Assembly: GCA_037102815.1 (NCBI GenBank) | Contig: BTPP01000003.1 | Span: 2,170,001-2,234,000 of the forward strand | DNA: 64,000 nt | Direction of reading: 5' to 3' | Origin: Neurospora intermedia | Taxonomy: Eukaryota; Ascomycota; Sordariomycetes; Sordariales; Sordariaceae | In this document: positions 1 to 13,548 of the stretch, piece after piece | Position numbering within the stretch: the stretch's first letter is position 1 | Layout of the letters: every line of letters begins with the position of its first letter | The notes under the pieces: model-generated | Database searches by the model: none | The model's input: the letters and a program-made list of their open reading frames with translations, nothing else | What the model was told of the DNA's origin: nothing | Position numbers and translations under genes: made by a program

Positions 1-2107
1 TCTCTCTTTATATTGTATTTCCGAATTTTATGAGTTTGTTATAAGGAGGAAGTAAATTAAATTTCTAATATTATACCTTTATAAAGCAGCGAACAGCCCC
101 TAAACTAATTTTATTTCTTAAATGCTAATTAGAATAATAAAGATTATAACCCTTAATTATAATTAAATTTCCCGCCGGGGGTCCGACTTTAATAAATTCG
201 AAGAGTAGCGACCTTTATTAATATTCCGGCGTTCCCTATATAGAAATAGGTAGATAAATAGAATAAATAGTCGTTAGGTCCTTTAAATTCTTGAATATTA
301 CTATAATTTAATCTTTTTTAATTTAAAAGTCTAAGTCCTTTAAATTCTACTTTTTATTTATATATATTATTACCCTTCCTTTCTCTATACAATCGACCCA
401 AAATATCTTCCGCTTTTAGGACGGTAGATATCCCTATTTAAATTTCTATCCGGCTCCTAAATTATTATAATATTATAAATCTCCTTTTATTCGAATCAAA
501 GCTTCCCTCTCTTATACAACTTCCCCACATTCTAATAAAATATTTTTAATTAAACTATTATTTACCCTAGAATAAAGTTCCTTCTAATCCTTTAAGAAAG
601 GATAAGGGTATAACTATTTTCCTAAGGGGAATTATAATTTTATAAATAGCATTACTATTTTACGACCGATTTCCCCCTATATTCTATAAATATAAGTAAT
701 ATATATTTATAGGACCCCATAAGTTTATTTATTTTAATCGGAAAGACGGACCGACAATCTTCTTCAATTATCCCCTTTCTATAATTCTTCTAATATATCT
801 CTTTAAAGTAATAATAGTACGGGAATTAAAGGGGGCGTTTAGTAAAACGCCCTTATTTATAATTTCCATTATTAATTCTAATACCTTTCCGGCTAGGTTT
901 TTATAGAGGGCGAACGCCTATAACTTTTTAATATATATAATAAATATTTTTATAAATACCTTCTAGAGAATAGGATATTCCTTATAATTATACGTATAGT
1001 AACCTTTCTTCCTATATAATTTATAATGAATAAGTAACTTATTATTATTAAACAGACAATTCACTTCGTTAAAGTAATCTCCTTCGTATTTAATTTTACT
1101 ATAGTAGGTATAAATATTTTTTTAGCGGTAGAACTTTACTATATATGCGATTCCCTAATATTTAAAGTATTATTAAATATTATTCCAAATTTAGAATAGT
1201 TCGTATAAATATACGCCGCCGTACTAAAAGAAGAGGTTATTTTAAAGGAAATATACTACTAATATAGTAGTAACTTCTATTAGGAATAAACTTCTATTCT
1301 CTCTATCCCTTCTCTTCTATAATTAAATTCTAATAATAAATACCTCTGGGTTTTTTTCTTTTATTGTCTTTAATATAGCCTCCGCTATAGTATAATTCCT
1401 AATACTATTCTAAAGTACGCCCCGAATTAATACGTTTATAATATTTATAATAATAAAAGTATTAGGGCTAAAAACTTCTGTAATTTATATTTAGTTATGC
1501 TAATATTAATTTTATATAGATTTATCGAATATAATTATATAATTTCTAATCGTTAATATTCTAATAGCCGTACGGATTATTAGATTAATAATTTTTTCAT
1601 TTAGGTATATAATTAGGGTCGTCTTCGTATTTTTATTCGAATAATTTATAATTTTAATAGTAATTATCGCTCCCTTAGTAATAAACTACAGCTTGAAGTT
1701 AAAAGTGATAAACTTTCTAATAATAATAAATAATTATTAAAAGGTAGTACTAATTTTACTTAGGTTAATTTTCGCTATAATATCGGCCTAACGCTTTAGT
1801 ACTTCTTAAGTACCTTTCTTAATTTCCTTTAGAATATCCTTCTTTAGGTCGTTAAAATCCTTTTTAATAATAAACTAATCGGTTCTAACCTTACTAGCTT
1901 CGGATCGTATAAATTTACTTTTTCGGACGCGTACCTTCGCGAATTCGAAAAATAATTTTCGAATTTAATAATAATCCTTAATCGAAACGGTATTATAGTC
2001 TATAGATTTATTTATTTTAATAATAAATTTCTTCGATATTTTATTATCTTCCTCTGTTTTGTCCAAAATCTTCGTAGTAAGTACGGCTTTAGGATTATTA
2101 TATATTA
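1..2107 (-). mobile_element. LINE copy Lc, Tad-like non-LTR retrotransposon (ORF1 and start of ORF2), runs off the window
   Basis: This stretch is collinear with 8,230-10,323 (La) and with 13,549-15,377 plus 18,818-19,096 (Lb), differing mostly by transitions. On the minus strand it holds most of a LINE ORF1, with a decayed CCHC zinc-knuckle region near 1,110-1,180. The beginning of an ORF2 endonuclease follows, where GDFN-type motifs have become KGYN near 100-170. Homology to La stops at about 2,107, roughly 160 nt inside the ORF1 reading frame, so this copy is 5'-truncated, as is usual for target-primed insertions. Its RT part would lie left of position 1. In-frame stops are TAA/TAG. Not functional. 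Confidence 0.8.
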
Positions 2108-3090
2108 TTATTAGTCTTATACACGCTAACTATATATATAATCCGCCTAGTAGGCATACGGTGCTACTTCGTTCGTAGTCGGTGGAAAAAACCGTACTGT
2201 AATAGCCGGATGAAAACCCTCCGCTTCGCTATTGTAACAGCGCCGTATCGGCTCCGTACTATCCTATTTTTCTTCCTCTCAATATAATTTTACCGTTATA
2301 ACCGAAGCTATAAATTTATATTATATATATAACTATCCCGGCCCCAACCTATTACCGCCCCGTCCCCGTCCTTCTTATTGTAATTTCCCTACAGTTAATA
2401 ACCTTTTATCCTATTTTTCTTCAATTATATTATCCTAGGTCGCCCAAATTTCCTATAAAGGAAACTTCGACCCGCTTTCTTTCTTCCTTCCTTTCTTTCT
2501 TCTTTATATTATACTATCATACCCGCCGTACTATATCTATTCTACTACCGAATCTACCGCCGCTTTACAATTATATTCAATCTATTTTAGTATTATTAAT
2601 ACTTTGCTATACTTCGTAAAAAACCTTCCGGCGCTACTAAGAAGATGCTTACCTCCAAAGTAGTAAAAATTATAACCCTCCCTAATAATTTAGAAGGTAG
2701 CGCCACTTTAAACGTTATAGTATTTAATACTAACTTTAATAATTTACTATAGGGTAACGCCCTTATTAAACCTATTACCTTTGAAAAGGTCCAAAAATAC
2801 TTATTAAAAGAAATACTAAAGAAGAAAAGCGCTGCTATAAAGTACTTCTAGCCTCCCGAAAATTATAAATAATATAAATTTTATACCTACAATTTTATAT
2901 ATACCCTCCCCTTAATTTACTAAAATTTACCTACCTTCAAAATTATTTTTAATTAAGCCTAATACTTCTAAAATTCCTATAAATCTCTATATTATCACCG
3001 TAGTAGTTTCGTTTCTAATCTATAAAGTAATTTATTATAATATTCCCTACTATAAATATTAAATATAAAAAAGGACTAAATATATATAGT
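2108..3090 (+). other. Inter-LINE spacer with a decayed unassigned ORF (about 2,610-2,900, +)
   Basis: No repeat partner was found in the window for this stretch. On the plus strand from about 2,610 a reading frame runs ATKKMLTSKVVKIITLPNN and continues to about 2,900 with only TAG/TAA interruptions, which suggests a RIP-damaged coding fragment. It is lysine-rich and I do not recognise the family. Around 2,170-2,260 there is a less AT-rich patch containing CCGTACTGTAATAGCCGGA. A pyrimidine-rich run (CTTTCTTTCTTCCTTCC type) lies at 2,475-2,505. The stretch may be old target DNA or a piece of a further element. Confidence 0.3.
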
Positions 3091-3599
3091 CTTATTTCCT
3101 ATACTATAAACTATAGCGCCTTATTAGCATAAGGTCCTTCTCCAATTCTCTGGAGGGGAAAACCGTAAGACGTTAAGCGCCTCCGGATAAAAACCTCCAA
3201 CTCTATTTCGGCCGTAATTTACTACACCGCTCCTACTTTACTTATAATTATAATAGTTCTTACCTACCGCTATAGCAAATATAATCTCGTTTCTTCTACC
3301 ATTATATTATTTTAATACTAGAATAATAGGAATGATAGGAATAGGACTAGGTTTAATATACCGCTTCTTTCGCCACTTCTTTATCTTATTCCCTACCGCT
3401 CCTTCTTCCGCTTCCTCCCTATTTCCCTATTTTATTTTTCTATTTATTACCCTACTTCTCTGCCTCCTTCTTCTATTTATAAATATTTCCGCCCCGTTAT
3501 TTATTTTCTTACTCTATAATTCTACCCCTATTTATATTAATATAAAGACCCTTCCCCTCGTCTATATAATCCCCTTATATAATACCCCTCCTAATCCTT

Positions 3600-6500
3600 C
3601 TCTTTTTTCTTCCCTATTATAATTTCTATTAAAATAGTTTCCTCCGGCTATTATTGTCCTAACCTTATCGATTTAACTTCCAATATAGAAGGTTCCTCCC
3701 TTATTATATCCCTAAATCTTACGTCCCCTATAGTCCCTTTAATCGTACTTTTAAAGCCTACGTTCTTTATTCGTACTTTTAATAATTTCTTTAGTAATTA
3801 TCCCCCTTAGAACCGGTATAATTTCCTCCTTTCCTTCTTCGGTCCTTATATTAATTTAATTAGTATTATCCGTAGAATTCCTTACTTTTACTATACTTTA
3901 AATCTTACTTCCATTATATACTCTAATAATAAATTTAATTCCCCCAATACCTTTAAAAAGGTCGTCGCCAACAACATTTACTTTATTCCGTCTACCGGTA
4001 AATCCTTTATTCTCTATTCGTTTTTTTCGTTATTTAATTCCTATATTTTTAATTAATAGTATTTAAAATACTACCTATAATTATACTTTTAATAAATATA
4101 TATTAAACGTCCCTACTAATTTCTATAATACTTATAATATTATTTAAGCGGTAGTTATTACTATAGTATTAAATAGCTAGGATAAATTCGATTACAATCT
4201 AAATATTTTCGTTTGTATTATTAATAATTTTATTAATTATATATATATTCGTTTAGAGTAGGATAGTCTTCCTACCGACTATAAGCGTCTTCCTTGTACT
4301 TTAAATTATAATATTATTAAATAATAATAAAAGGGTTATTACGAATTAGTTGCGAAGGATATTCGTTATAATTGTATCCTTTCCTTACTTAGTAGTAATA
4401 TTATAAACCTGGTTTAAATTATATCCGGTTCTAATAGTAGTATTATTATTCCTATATATATTATATCCGGCGGTAGTAATTATATTACTCCTACTCGTAC
4501 GGTTTCTAATTTTAATAATAGTAGTAGTTCTGTTCTTGGTAGCCCTATAGTCGTTGATACTCCCGGTTGTACCCTTATAAATAATAATTGGATTTAATAG
4601 TGCTATAAGGTTACTATAAATTAGATTTATATAATAGAGTTATTTAAATAATTTTTTAAATGTAATTAAACGTTCGTTAAATAGTACTTTTCGGTTCTTA
4701 TTATAACTATAATTTAAATAATTCCTATAATTAATATAAATATCTCTTCTTTATTTCCGTTCTATTATTCTAATATTATTAATATTCTATTTTCCTCTTA
4801 AGAGTATTTTATAATGGCATTTACTCTGGGGGCACCCGGGTCGTCTTACGCGGGCACCCAACCTTATTGGGGCACCCACGCGGGTTAGGGTTCAAAGTGT
4901 AGATTGATTCTTTCAATCATTTATTACACCCAGACACCAATCGTACAGCCGCCTTTTCGTCACAAACATGCCAAGCCAAATCAGCTGGTGGAACCCCTAT
5001 TTCTATATTCAAGCATCTCCCCCCCCTCCCCCCCCTCCCCCCCCCCCGGCTCAGATTTGGTAATTCTAAGCATTCCTTCTATAAAGCTAGAACAAGCTCA
5101 AATAGTCCACACGTATATAAATATTAATCGGATTCATCCCCCATTTCCTTCTTTACAAATATTTCTACTTAATACCTATTACTGGCATTTCTGGTGGTGG
5201 ATGTAACATTACGGAAACTACTGTGTAATTGATATTTTACCTCAAAATTACATGCCAAGGATCGAAATATGGGTGCCCCAATAAGGTTGGGTGCCCGCGT
5301 AAGACGACCCGGGTGCCCCCAGAGTAAACGCCTTTATAATTTCCTTATATTATTCCTCTTCTAATTCGATTACTAGATAATACTTTTCTAATTTCCCTAA
5401 CTTTAATACTTATAATAAAATCCTTTCGGCTTTAATTCTATTATCTAAATATTTTTAGAATTCTTCCTTCGTTAATAGCTAAGCTTCTAGGTTTAATTAG
5501 AAGATAGTATCCGTATTAAAGCAATTTAGGATAATATAGGCGAATATTTCTTTTTCGAACTTATAAGTATAAATAAGAATTAGGACGCCTAATATTTTCC
5601 TCCGGTAGAAGAAGGCCCGGAGGCTAATAACTTCTATTCTAACCTAAATAAAGTGGGAATTCTTCGTTTTAATTAATAGGTATAATTCCTCTTTATTTTC
5701 TTCTAATTATTAGCGTTTTCCTTTTTTCTTCTTTATACCGACTATATATTATTAAATAGCCTTTCTATTAAATTTAACGGTAAGGTCGGCAATAGTAAAT
5801 TCGTACTATCGTCCTAATTTCGCTACCGTTACCGCCAGGTAGTAATTATAGTACAATACTTATTCCTAATTCGTTATATCTTTTAATTACTCTTCTCTAT
5901 TAGCGGCTATTAATTCTAAAATTTATAATAATAATAATAGTTAAATCCCTAATTCTAAAGGGGGGCTAATTACTATTATTAGTAGCTTCTCTATTAGTAC
6001 CTATATTTCGGCCTACCGAACTTTAATTATACTACTCTTTAATTTATTAGTAAGTAACCGACTTTTAGTTCGTTATATTTAAATATAATTAGAAATTTAA
6101 ATTATAGTCCCCCGGATAAACCGGGCTTAATTTATCCGAGCGAGCCTTTCTTTAAAGGCTTAGACCCTTTTATTAAAGTAGAAGTTAAATAGTAAATAAA
6201 ATATTTTTATTTTTAAATTTCGTACTAATATAATTTTATATACCCTAGCGATAATTCTTAAATATTTAATTTAATATTTTACTAATTTAATTACTATCCC
6301 CCAAAGTTTATTATAGACTTTAATTAGTTAATAGAATACTAAAGTTCTATATATAATAACGTTATAAATATATTTAATATATATTTCCCTTACCCAAATA
6401 AAAGAGTAACCCTATATCTTCGCTACTAATTTTATAAATATATTTATTTATATTATTATTATTTTTTTACCGCTTCCGTATAAATTCTATAATTAAGCTT

Positions 6501-8990
6501 ATAGTCCAACTAGACCTTTAGGAATTATATTAATTCCGTCGGTTAAAATATTACTTCTTTAAATTAGAGAATTTCTATCCTTAATACCCTCGTCCGTATA
6601 AAATATATTAATTCCGTCTCAATTACTTCGAATTCTATACCCCTTACCCCTACCTATTCCGAATATACTTCCTATATTATTTATAGTATTTAGTAATTTT
6701 CTTTAATAGTATAGGCTATTATTATAATATTAATATCGTCGGCGAAGCCGATTATAATTATATTCGGAATTATTATTAATTTCCGGTATAGTAGGGTAAT
6801 AAAGAGAATAAATAAAATAGGGGAGAGGGGGGAGTTTTATAGTATTCTAGCGGTAATTGTATAAGGGCGGGAAGTTTCGTCGTTGAAAAAGAGAGAGCCT
6901 CTTCTTCCGGTAATAAAGTTTACTACTTATTAAATAATCTATATTAGGAATTATATTTCCTATAGGGTATATAAAAGCTACCTATAATTAATTCTATTAA
7001 ACGCTCCTTTTAAATTTAGGAATATAAGGGACGTTATAACCCTAAGCTTCTAAACTATATATACCGTATTAATAATTACCGGGACTATAAATTCTATTAA
7101 ATAGTTTACTTAATTACTTATTTAACCCTCTAGTAGGAGGTTAAACTCTTTAATTATTTATATAAACTTTTTAATAATAAACATTTTAAAAATTTTTCTT
7201 ATATTACTAAATAATAATATTAGCCTCTATACGCCTACTAATCTCTATTAAGTAACGTTCTTCCTAAATTTCTTAAGAATAATTACTTTTATATCTTTAA
7301 ACTACTATAGGAAATATCTAAATTGAAGGTTAATAAATATCAAATATACTATAACCTATTAGAATAGTTACTTATATAATTTTAAAATTTTATTTAAATA
7401 TTAATCGATCCTAAGGGTTTTATTAGGTACTATCCGGGAAAATACGTCCTAAATATCCTCCTCGTTAATTAATTCACTAATAATTATTAGTTTAACGCTA
7501 TTTAATAATTTAGTTTAATTTAATGAATAATCCGTTAGGACTTTTACCTTCGGGAAGAAGTAATTAGTAAAGATTTCAGCCTTACTATTATAATTTCCGA
7601 CTTCTATTACCCCTTTATAGGTTTAAAAGGTTAATAGTTTGGGTAGGTCTATTAATTTATAATTTTAGGTATAAACTTATTATTCTAAGGGTTAAAATTA
7701 ATTTAGGTTCTTCGAAGCTTTAGCGATACTATTCTACTACGTAGTTTATTAAATTTTCGCAATTATTTTCTTCTTTTTTATTATAGTTTTAATAAAATCC
7801 TTCTAATTTAAAACTATCTAATATTTAAACTACTTTTAATATATCCTCTATACTTCTTTCGTTACTATTTTGTATTCTAATATTTATTAATTTATTCTCC
7901 TCCTTCGATTTTTCTTCTAATATAGGACGAATTCCTCTATAATACTAGTAAATTATCTATCGAACTTACAAAAAGCGAACTTAAAATCTTCTATTATATT
8001 AATCCTCTCTAAAACTAATATCCATTTTTCTAACGCCTCCTTTACCTTTATTATATTTATAAAACTCTAACTATATCCTCCTTCTTCTTCTACTTCCTTA
8101 TTTTTTCTTCCTATTTAAATTTAAGTTTCCTAAAGGTAATAGTCTAAGCCGGTTTATTCGTACCTTTATACTCCTTAATATTTAACCTTAATCCTAAGTA
8201 ATAATTATATATAATTAATTATTTTATCCCTCTCTCTTTATATTATATTCCCAAACCTTATTAATTTACTATAGGGGGTAAATAAATTAAATTTCTAACG
8301 TTATACTTATATAAAGAAGCGAATAGCCCTTAAATTAATCCTATTTTTTAAATCCTAATTAGAATAATAGAAATTATAATCCCTAATTACAATTAAATTT
8401 CCCGCTAAGGGCCTAACCTCAAAAAATTTAAAGAGTAATAATCCCTATTAATATTCTAATATTCTTTATATAAAGATAGGAGAGTAAATAGAAAAAACGG
8501 TCGTTAAATCCTTTAAACTTTTAAATATTATTACAACCTAATTTTTTCCAATTTGGAAATTTAAGTCCTTTAAATTCTATTTCTTATTTATATATATTAC
8601 TACCCTTCCTTTCTCTATATAATCGACCCTGAAATATCTCCCGCCTTTAAAACGGTAAATATCCCTATTCAAATTTCTATCCAATTTTTAAATTACTATA
8701 ATATTATAAATCTCCTCTTATTCAAATAGAAGCTTCCCTCTTTCGTATAATTTCCCTATATTTTAATAGAATATTTTTAATTAAATTATTAATTACCCTA
8801 AAATAGGGTTCTTTCTAATCCTTCTACGGAAAATAAAAGTATTATTTCCTTAGGGGGGGCTATAATTATATAAACGTTATTACCGTTATATAACCGACTC
8901 TTTCCTATATTTTAAGAATATATATAAATATTTATTAAACCCTAAAGGTTTAATGGCTTTAGTTATAAGGACGGGCTAATAATCTTCTTC
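3600..8990 (-). pseudogene. La ORF2 pseudogene: AP endonuclease plus reverse transcriptase
   Basis: ORF2 makes the nicking endonuclease and RT for target-primed reverse transcription. Reading leftwards: an endonuclease block near 8,340-8,400 (IRDYNFYYSNQD, expected GDFNxHHxxxD), a linker, then RT from about 7,480 to 6,500. RT landmarks are LKGAFNRINYRQLL (motif A region), NSPLSPILFILF (motif B, expected QGSPLSP; the preceding codon is TAG) and IGFADDINII (motif C, 6,735-6,752, intact catalytic DD). A Lys/Glu-rich C-terminal part extends to about 3,600. The 517-bp TIR element interrupts this C-terminal part. Stops are TAA/TAG at Gln positions. Dead copy. Confidence 0.85.
4816..5332. mobile_element. 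Non-autonomous TIR element (517 bp) with 63-bp TIRs, inserted in La
   Basis: The terminal inverted repeats are 63 bp and differ at one base. The left end starts GGCATTTACTCTGGGGGCAC and the right end is GGCGTTTACTCTGGGGGCAC when reverse-complemented. An 8-bp target duplication TTTATAAT flanks it at 4,808-4,815 and 5,333-5,340. The uninterrupted Lb copy at about 10,660 has one TTCGTAAT-like site there, which confirms the insertion. The element is much richer in GC than its host LINE and carries a C-tract at 5,020-5,047. The 100-residue open frame at 4,904-5,206 is low-complexity and not convincing. An 8-bp TSD fits hAT, and also some Mutator-like elements. Confidence 0.9.
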
Positions 8991-8999
8991 GGCCGTCTC

Positions 9000-10486
9000 T
9001 TTTTTATAATTCTTCTAATATATTTCTTTAAAGTAGTAATAATATAGGAGTTAGAGGGGGCGTTTAAGAGGACGCCTTCGTTTATAATCTCTATTATTAA
9101 TTCTAATATTTTTCTAACCGGGTTTTTATAAGGGGCGAACGCCCGTAACCTTTCAATATATATAATAGACGCCTTTGTAATTACCTTCTAGAAAATAAGG
9201 TATTCTTTATAATTATATATATAGTAGCCCTTCTTCCTATATAGTTTATAATAAATAAATAATTTATTATTATTAGACGGGCAATTTATTTCGCTAAAGT
9301 AATCTCCTTCTATTTCAGTTTCGCTATAACGGGTATAGATATTTTTTCAACGGTAGAATTTTACTATATATCCGATTCCTTAATATTTAAAGTATTATTA
9401 AACGTTACTTAAAATTTAAAACGGTTCGTATAAGTATACGCCGCCGTCCTAAAGGAAGAGGTTATTTTAAAGGAAGTACGCCGCTAATGTAGTAGTAATT
9501 TCTATTAAAAGTAAACCTTTATTCTCTCCGTCCTTTCTCTTCTATAACTGAATTCTAATAATAAATATTTCTAAATTCTTTTCCTTTACTATATTTAATA
9601 TAGTTTCCACTATAGTATAATTATTAATATTATTCTAGGGTACGCCCCGAATTAATACGCTTATAATACTTATAGTAACGAAAATATCGGGGCTAAAAAC
9701 TTCTTTAACCTATATTTAATTATATTAATACTAATTATATATAGATTTATTAAATATAATTATATAATTTCTAATTATTAGTATTCTAATAGCCGTTCGG
9801 ACTATTAGGCCGGTATTCTTCTTACTTAAATATATAATTAAAATCGTTTTCGTATTTTTATTTAAATAGTTTACAAATTTAGTAGTAATCGTTATTCCTT
9901 TAATAGTAAATTATCGTTCGAAGTTAGAAGGAATAAATTTTTTTATAATAGTAGGTAATTATTAGAAGGTAATACTAATCTTATTCGGATTAACTTTTAT
10001 TATAATATTAATTTAATATTTTAGTACTTTTTAAACGCTTTTCTTAATTTCCTTCAAAATATCCTTCTTTAAATTATTAAAATCCTTTTTAATAATAAAT
10101 TAATCGGTTCTAACTTTATTAACCTCGGGTCGTATCGACCTACTTTTTCTAACGCGTACCTTCGCAAATTTGAAAAGCAATTTTTAAACCCAATAACAAT
10201 CCTCGGTCGAAATAGTATTATAGTCCGTAAATTTATTCGTTCTAATAATAAACTTCTTTAATATTTTATTATCGTCCTCCGTTTTATCCGAAGTCTTCGT
10301 AGTAAGTACGGCTTTAGGATTATTATATATTAAAATCTCTGTAAGCGGATTATAAATGCTATTTTCGAATCTACGAACACTGCTATCGATAGCCATCGGC
10401 AATAATAATACAACGCCGTCACTACGCTCGTCGCAAAACATTATAAAGGACGTAAACAACCCTCCTAAATCGATTACCGTTATCAA
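9000..10486 (-). pseudogene. La ORF1 (gag-like) pseudogene of the LINE
   Basis: ORF1 of non-LTR retrotransposons encodes an RNA-binding protein that forms the RNP with element RNA. The frame opens with TTG at 10,486 (ITVIDLGGLFTSFIMF); no ATG is visible, so the true start may be mutated. The first 100 residues are open, then TAA/TAG stops appear. A CCHC zinc-knuckle region can be read near 9,335-9,400 as YFKYQGIGYIVKFYR, which fits CFKCQGIGHIVKFCR with Cys and His codons turned to Tyr by RIP. The end of ORF1 and the junction with ORF2 are not sharply defined. The paralogue in Lb starts LTTAIDLGGSFTS. Confidence 0.7.
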
Positions 10487-10551
10487 TTTTCGTTTTAGAG
10501 CACTCCTCGACCAGAAATCGGCGTTTCCGGTTTCAAAGTAGTTTTTTTTCT

Positions 10552-13548
10552 TATTTAATATTACTATTCTAACTCTTATAGTTAATATAAATATTTGTTC
10601 CTTATTCCTGTCCTATTATTCTAATATTATTAATATTCCGTTTTCTTTTTAGGAATACTTCGTAATTTCTTTATATTATTCCTCCTCTAATTCGATTACT
10701 AAATAGTATTCTCTTAACTTCCCTAATTTCAACGCCTATAATAGAATTCTTTCGGCTTTAATTCTATTGTCTAAATATTTTTAAAATTCTTCCTTCGTTA
10801 ATAATCAAACTTTTGAATTTAATTAGAAGTCGGTATCTATATCGAAGTAATTTAGATTAAAATAAGTGAAGGTCTCTTTTTCGAACTTATAGGTATAAAT
10901 AGGAATTAGGACGTCCGGTACCTTCCTCCGGTAGAGGAAGGCCTAAAGGTTAATAACTTCCGTTCTAATTTAAATAAGGAGGGAACTCTTCGTTTTAATT
11001 AATAGGTACAATTCTTTTTCGTTTTTCTTTAATCTTCGGCGTCTTCCCTTCTTTTTCTTTATACCGACTATATATCATTAAATTGTATCTCCGCTAAATT
11101 TAGAGGTAAGATTAATAATAGTAAATTCGTACCGTCGTTCTAATTTTGCTACCGCCGCTATTAAATAGTAATTATAGTATAATACCTATTCCTAATTTAT
11201 CATATCCTCCAACTATTTTTCTCGGTCGGCGGTTATTAGTTTTAGAATTTATAATAGTAATAATAAAGTCCCTAATTCCGAAAGGGAATTAATTACTATC
11301 GCTAATAATTTTTCTATTAGCGTTTATACTTCGGCCTACTAAATTTTAATTATATTACTCCCTAATTTATCGGTCAATAGCTAACTTTTAAACTATTACG
11401 TCTAAATATAATTAGAAACCTAAATTACTATCCCCCGAATAAACTAGGCTTAATCCGTCCGGGCGAACCTTTTTTAAAGGCCCGGACCCTTTTATTTAAA
11501 TCAAGGTCGAATAGTAAATAAAATATTTCCGTTTTTAAATTTTATACTAATATAATTTTATACGCCTCGGTAATAACTCTTAAATATTTAATTTAATATT
11601 TAATTAACCTAATTACTATCCCTCGTAGTTTTTTATAAACTTCGGTCGGTTAATAAAATATTAAAGCTTTATATATAATAGCGCTACAAATATATTTAAT
11701 ATATATTTCCCTAGACCAAATAAAAGAGTAACCTTATATTTTTATTATTAATTTTATAAATATATTTATTTAAATTATTATTTTCTTTTTTACCGCCTCC
11801 GTATAAGCCCTATAATTAAATTTACAGTCTAATTAGATTCTAAGGAATTATATTAATTCTATCGATTAGAATATTATTTCCCCGAATGAGAAAATTTCCG
11901 TCCTTAGTACCTTCGTCCGTATAAAATATATTAATTCTATTTTAATTACTTTAAACTCTATACTTCTCGCCCTTACCTATTCCAAATATATATTTTATAT
12001 TATTTATAATATCCGGCAATTCTCTTTAGTAGTATAGATTACTACTATAATATTAATATTGTTTATAAAACCGATTATAATAGTATTCGGGATTATAATT
12101 AATTTCCGGTATAATAGGGTAATAAAGAGAATAAATAGAACAAGGGAAAGGGGGGAGCCTTATAGAACTCTAGTAATAATGATATAGGGGCGGGAGGTTT
12201 TATTATTAAAGAAGAGGGAACCTCTTCTACTAGCAACGAAGTTCGTTACTTACTTAATAACTTATATTAGGAGCTATATTTCCTATAGAATATATAGAAA
12301 CTATTTATAATTAATTCTATTGAATATTCTTTTTAAATCTAAGAATATAAGGGATATTACGGCCCCGAACTTTTGGGCCGTATATACTATATTAGTAATT
12401 ACCTAAACTATAAACTCTATTGAATAATTTACCCGGTTATTTATTTAACCTTCCGGTAGGAAGTTAAATTCTTCGGATACCTATATAAACCTTTTAATTA
12501 CAAATACTTCAAAGATTCTTCCTATATTACTAAATAATAATATTAGCCTCTATACGCCCGCTAACTTCTATTAAGCGGTATTCTTTTTAAGCTTCTTAAA
12601 GATAATAACTTTTATATTCTTAAACTATTATAGGAAATATCCAAGCCGGAGGTTAGTAAATACTAAATATATTATCATTTATTAAAATAATTATTTATAT
12701 AATTTTAAAAACCTATTTAAATATTAATTAATCCCGGGAGCTTTATTAAGTACTATCCGGGAAAGTACAACCTAAATATCCTCTTCGTCGATTAATTTGC
12801 TAATACTTGTTAGATTAATGCTATTTAATAATTTAATCTAATTTAGTAAATAATTTATTAAAACCTTTACCTTTAATAAGAAAAGTCGGCAAAGATTTTA
12901 GCCTTACTATTATAATTTTTAATTTTCATTACCCCTTCGTAGGTTTAAAGGGTTAGTAATTTGAGCGGGTCTATTAATTAATAATTTCGGGTCTAAATTT
13001 ATTATTTTAAGGGTTAAAATCGATTTAAATTCTTCGAAGCTTTAATAACGCTATTATACTATGTAATTTACTAGGCTTTTATAATTATCCTCTTCTTCTT
13101 TATTATAGTTTTAATAAAATCCTTCTAATTTAATATTATTTAGTACCGAAATTACTCCTAATATATCCTCCGTACTTTTTTTATAACCGTCCTTTATCCT
13201 AATATTTACTAATTTATTTTCTTCCCTTAACCTTTCTTCTAATACGGGACAAATTCCTTTATAATACTAGTAAATTCTTTATCAAACCTACGAAAAGCGA
13301 ATTCGAAATCCTCTATTATATTAATCCTTTCTAGGACTAATATTTATTTCTCCGACGCTTCCTTTATTTTTACTATATTTATAAAACTTTAATTATATCC
13401 TCCTTCTTCCTCTACTTTTTTATTTTTTCTTCCTACTTAAACTTCAATTTCCTAAGGGTAATAATTTAAACTAATTTATTCGTACTTCTATACTCCCTAA
13501 TATTTAACTTTAACCCTTAATAATAATTATATATAATCGATCGTTCTA
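10552..13548 (-). pseudogene. Lb ORF2 pseudogene: linker and reverse transcriptase, 3'-truncated
   Basis: This is collinear with 4,730-8,229 of La without the TIR insertion. The RT core can be followed on the minus strand from about 12,780 to 11,800. The fingers/palm region, a SPLSP-type motif B near 12,140 and motif C read as GFINN (both catalytic Asp turned into Asn by G-to-A) show that the RT is inactivated at its active site as well as by stops. The frame breaks off near 10,552, where La starts. A comparison of La and Lb should show almost only transitions. Confidence 0.75.

Larger units (their letters stand above)
3091..10549 (-). mobile_element. LINE copy La, near full-length Tad-like non-LTR retrotransposon
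   Basis: The element runs right to left. Its 5' end is AAAAACTGCTTTGAAACCGG (rc near 10,530-10,549). ORF1 and ORF2 follow, and the 3' end is AGTATAGGAAATAAG (rc at 3,091-3,105). The same 3' end closes copies Ld (44,352) and Le (51,888). There is no poly(A) tail. Subtracting the 517-bp insertion and its 8-bp duplication leaves about 6.9 kb, a normal length for a two-ORF fungal LINE. It is joined directly to Lb at its 5' end, giving a head-to-tail pair. RIP is heavy throughout. Confidence 0.85.

Noticed and set aside
3332-3622. 96-residue hydrophobic ORF on the plus strand
   Set aside because: Lies antisense to the LINE La 3' region. Composition (Phe/Ile/Leu/Pro) reflects pyrimidine-rich complement of a purine-rich region.
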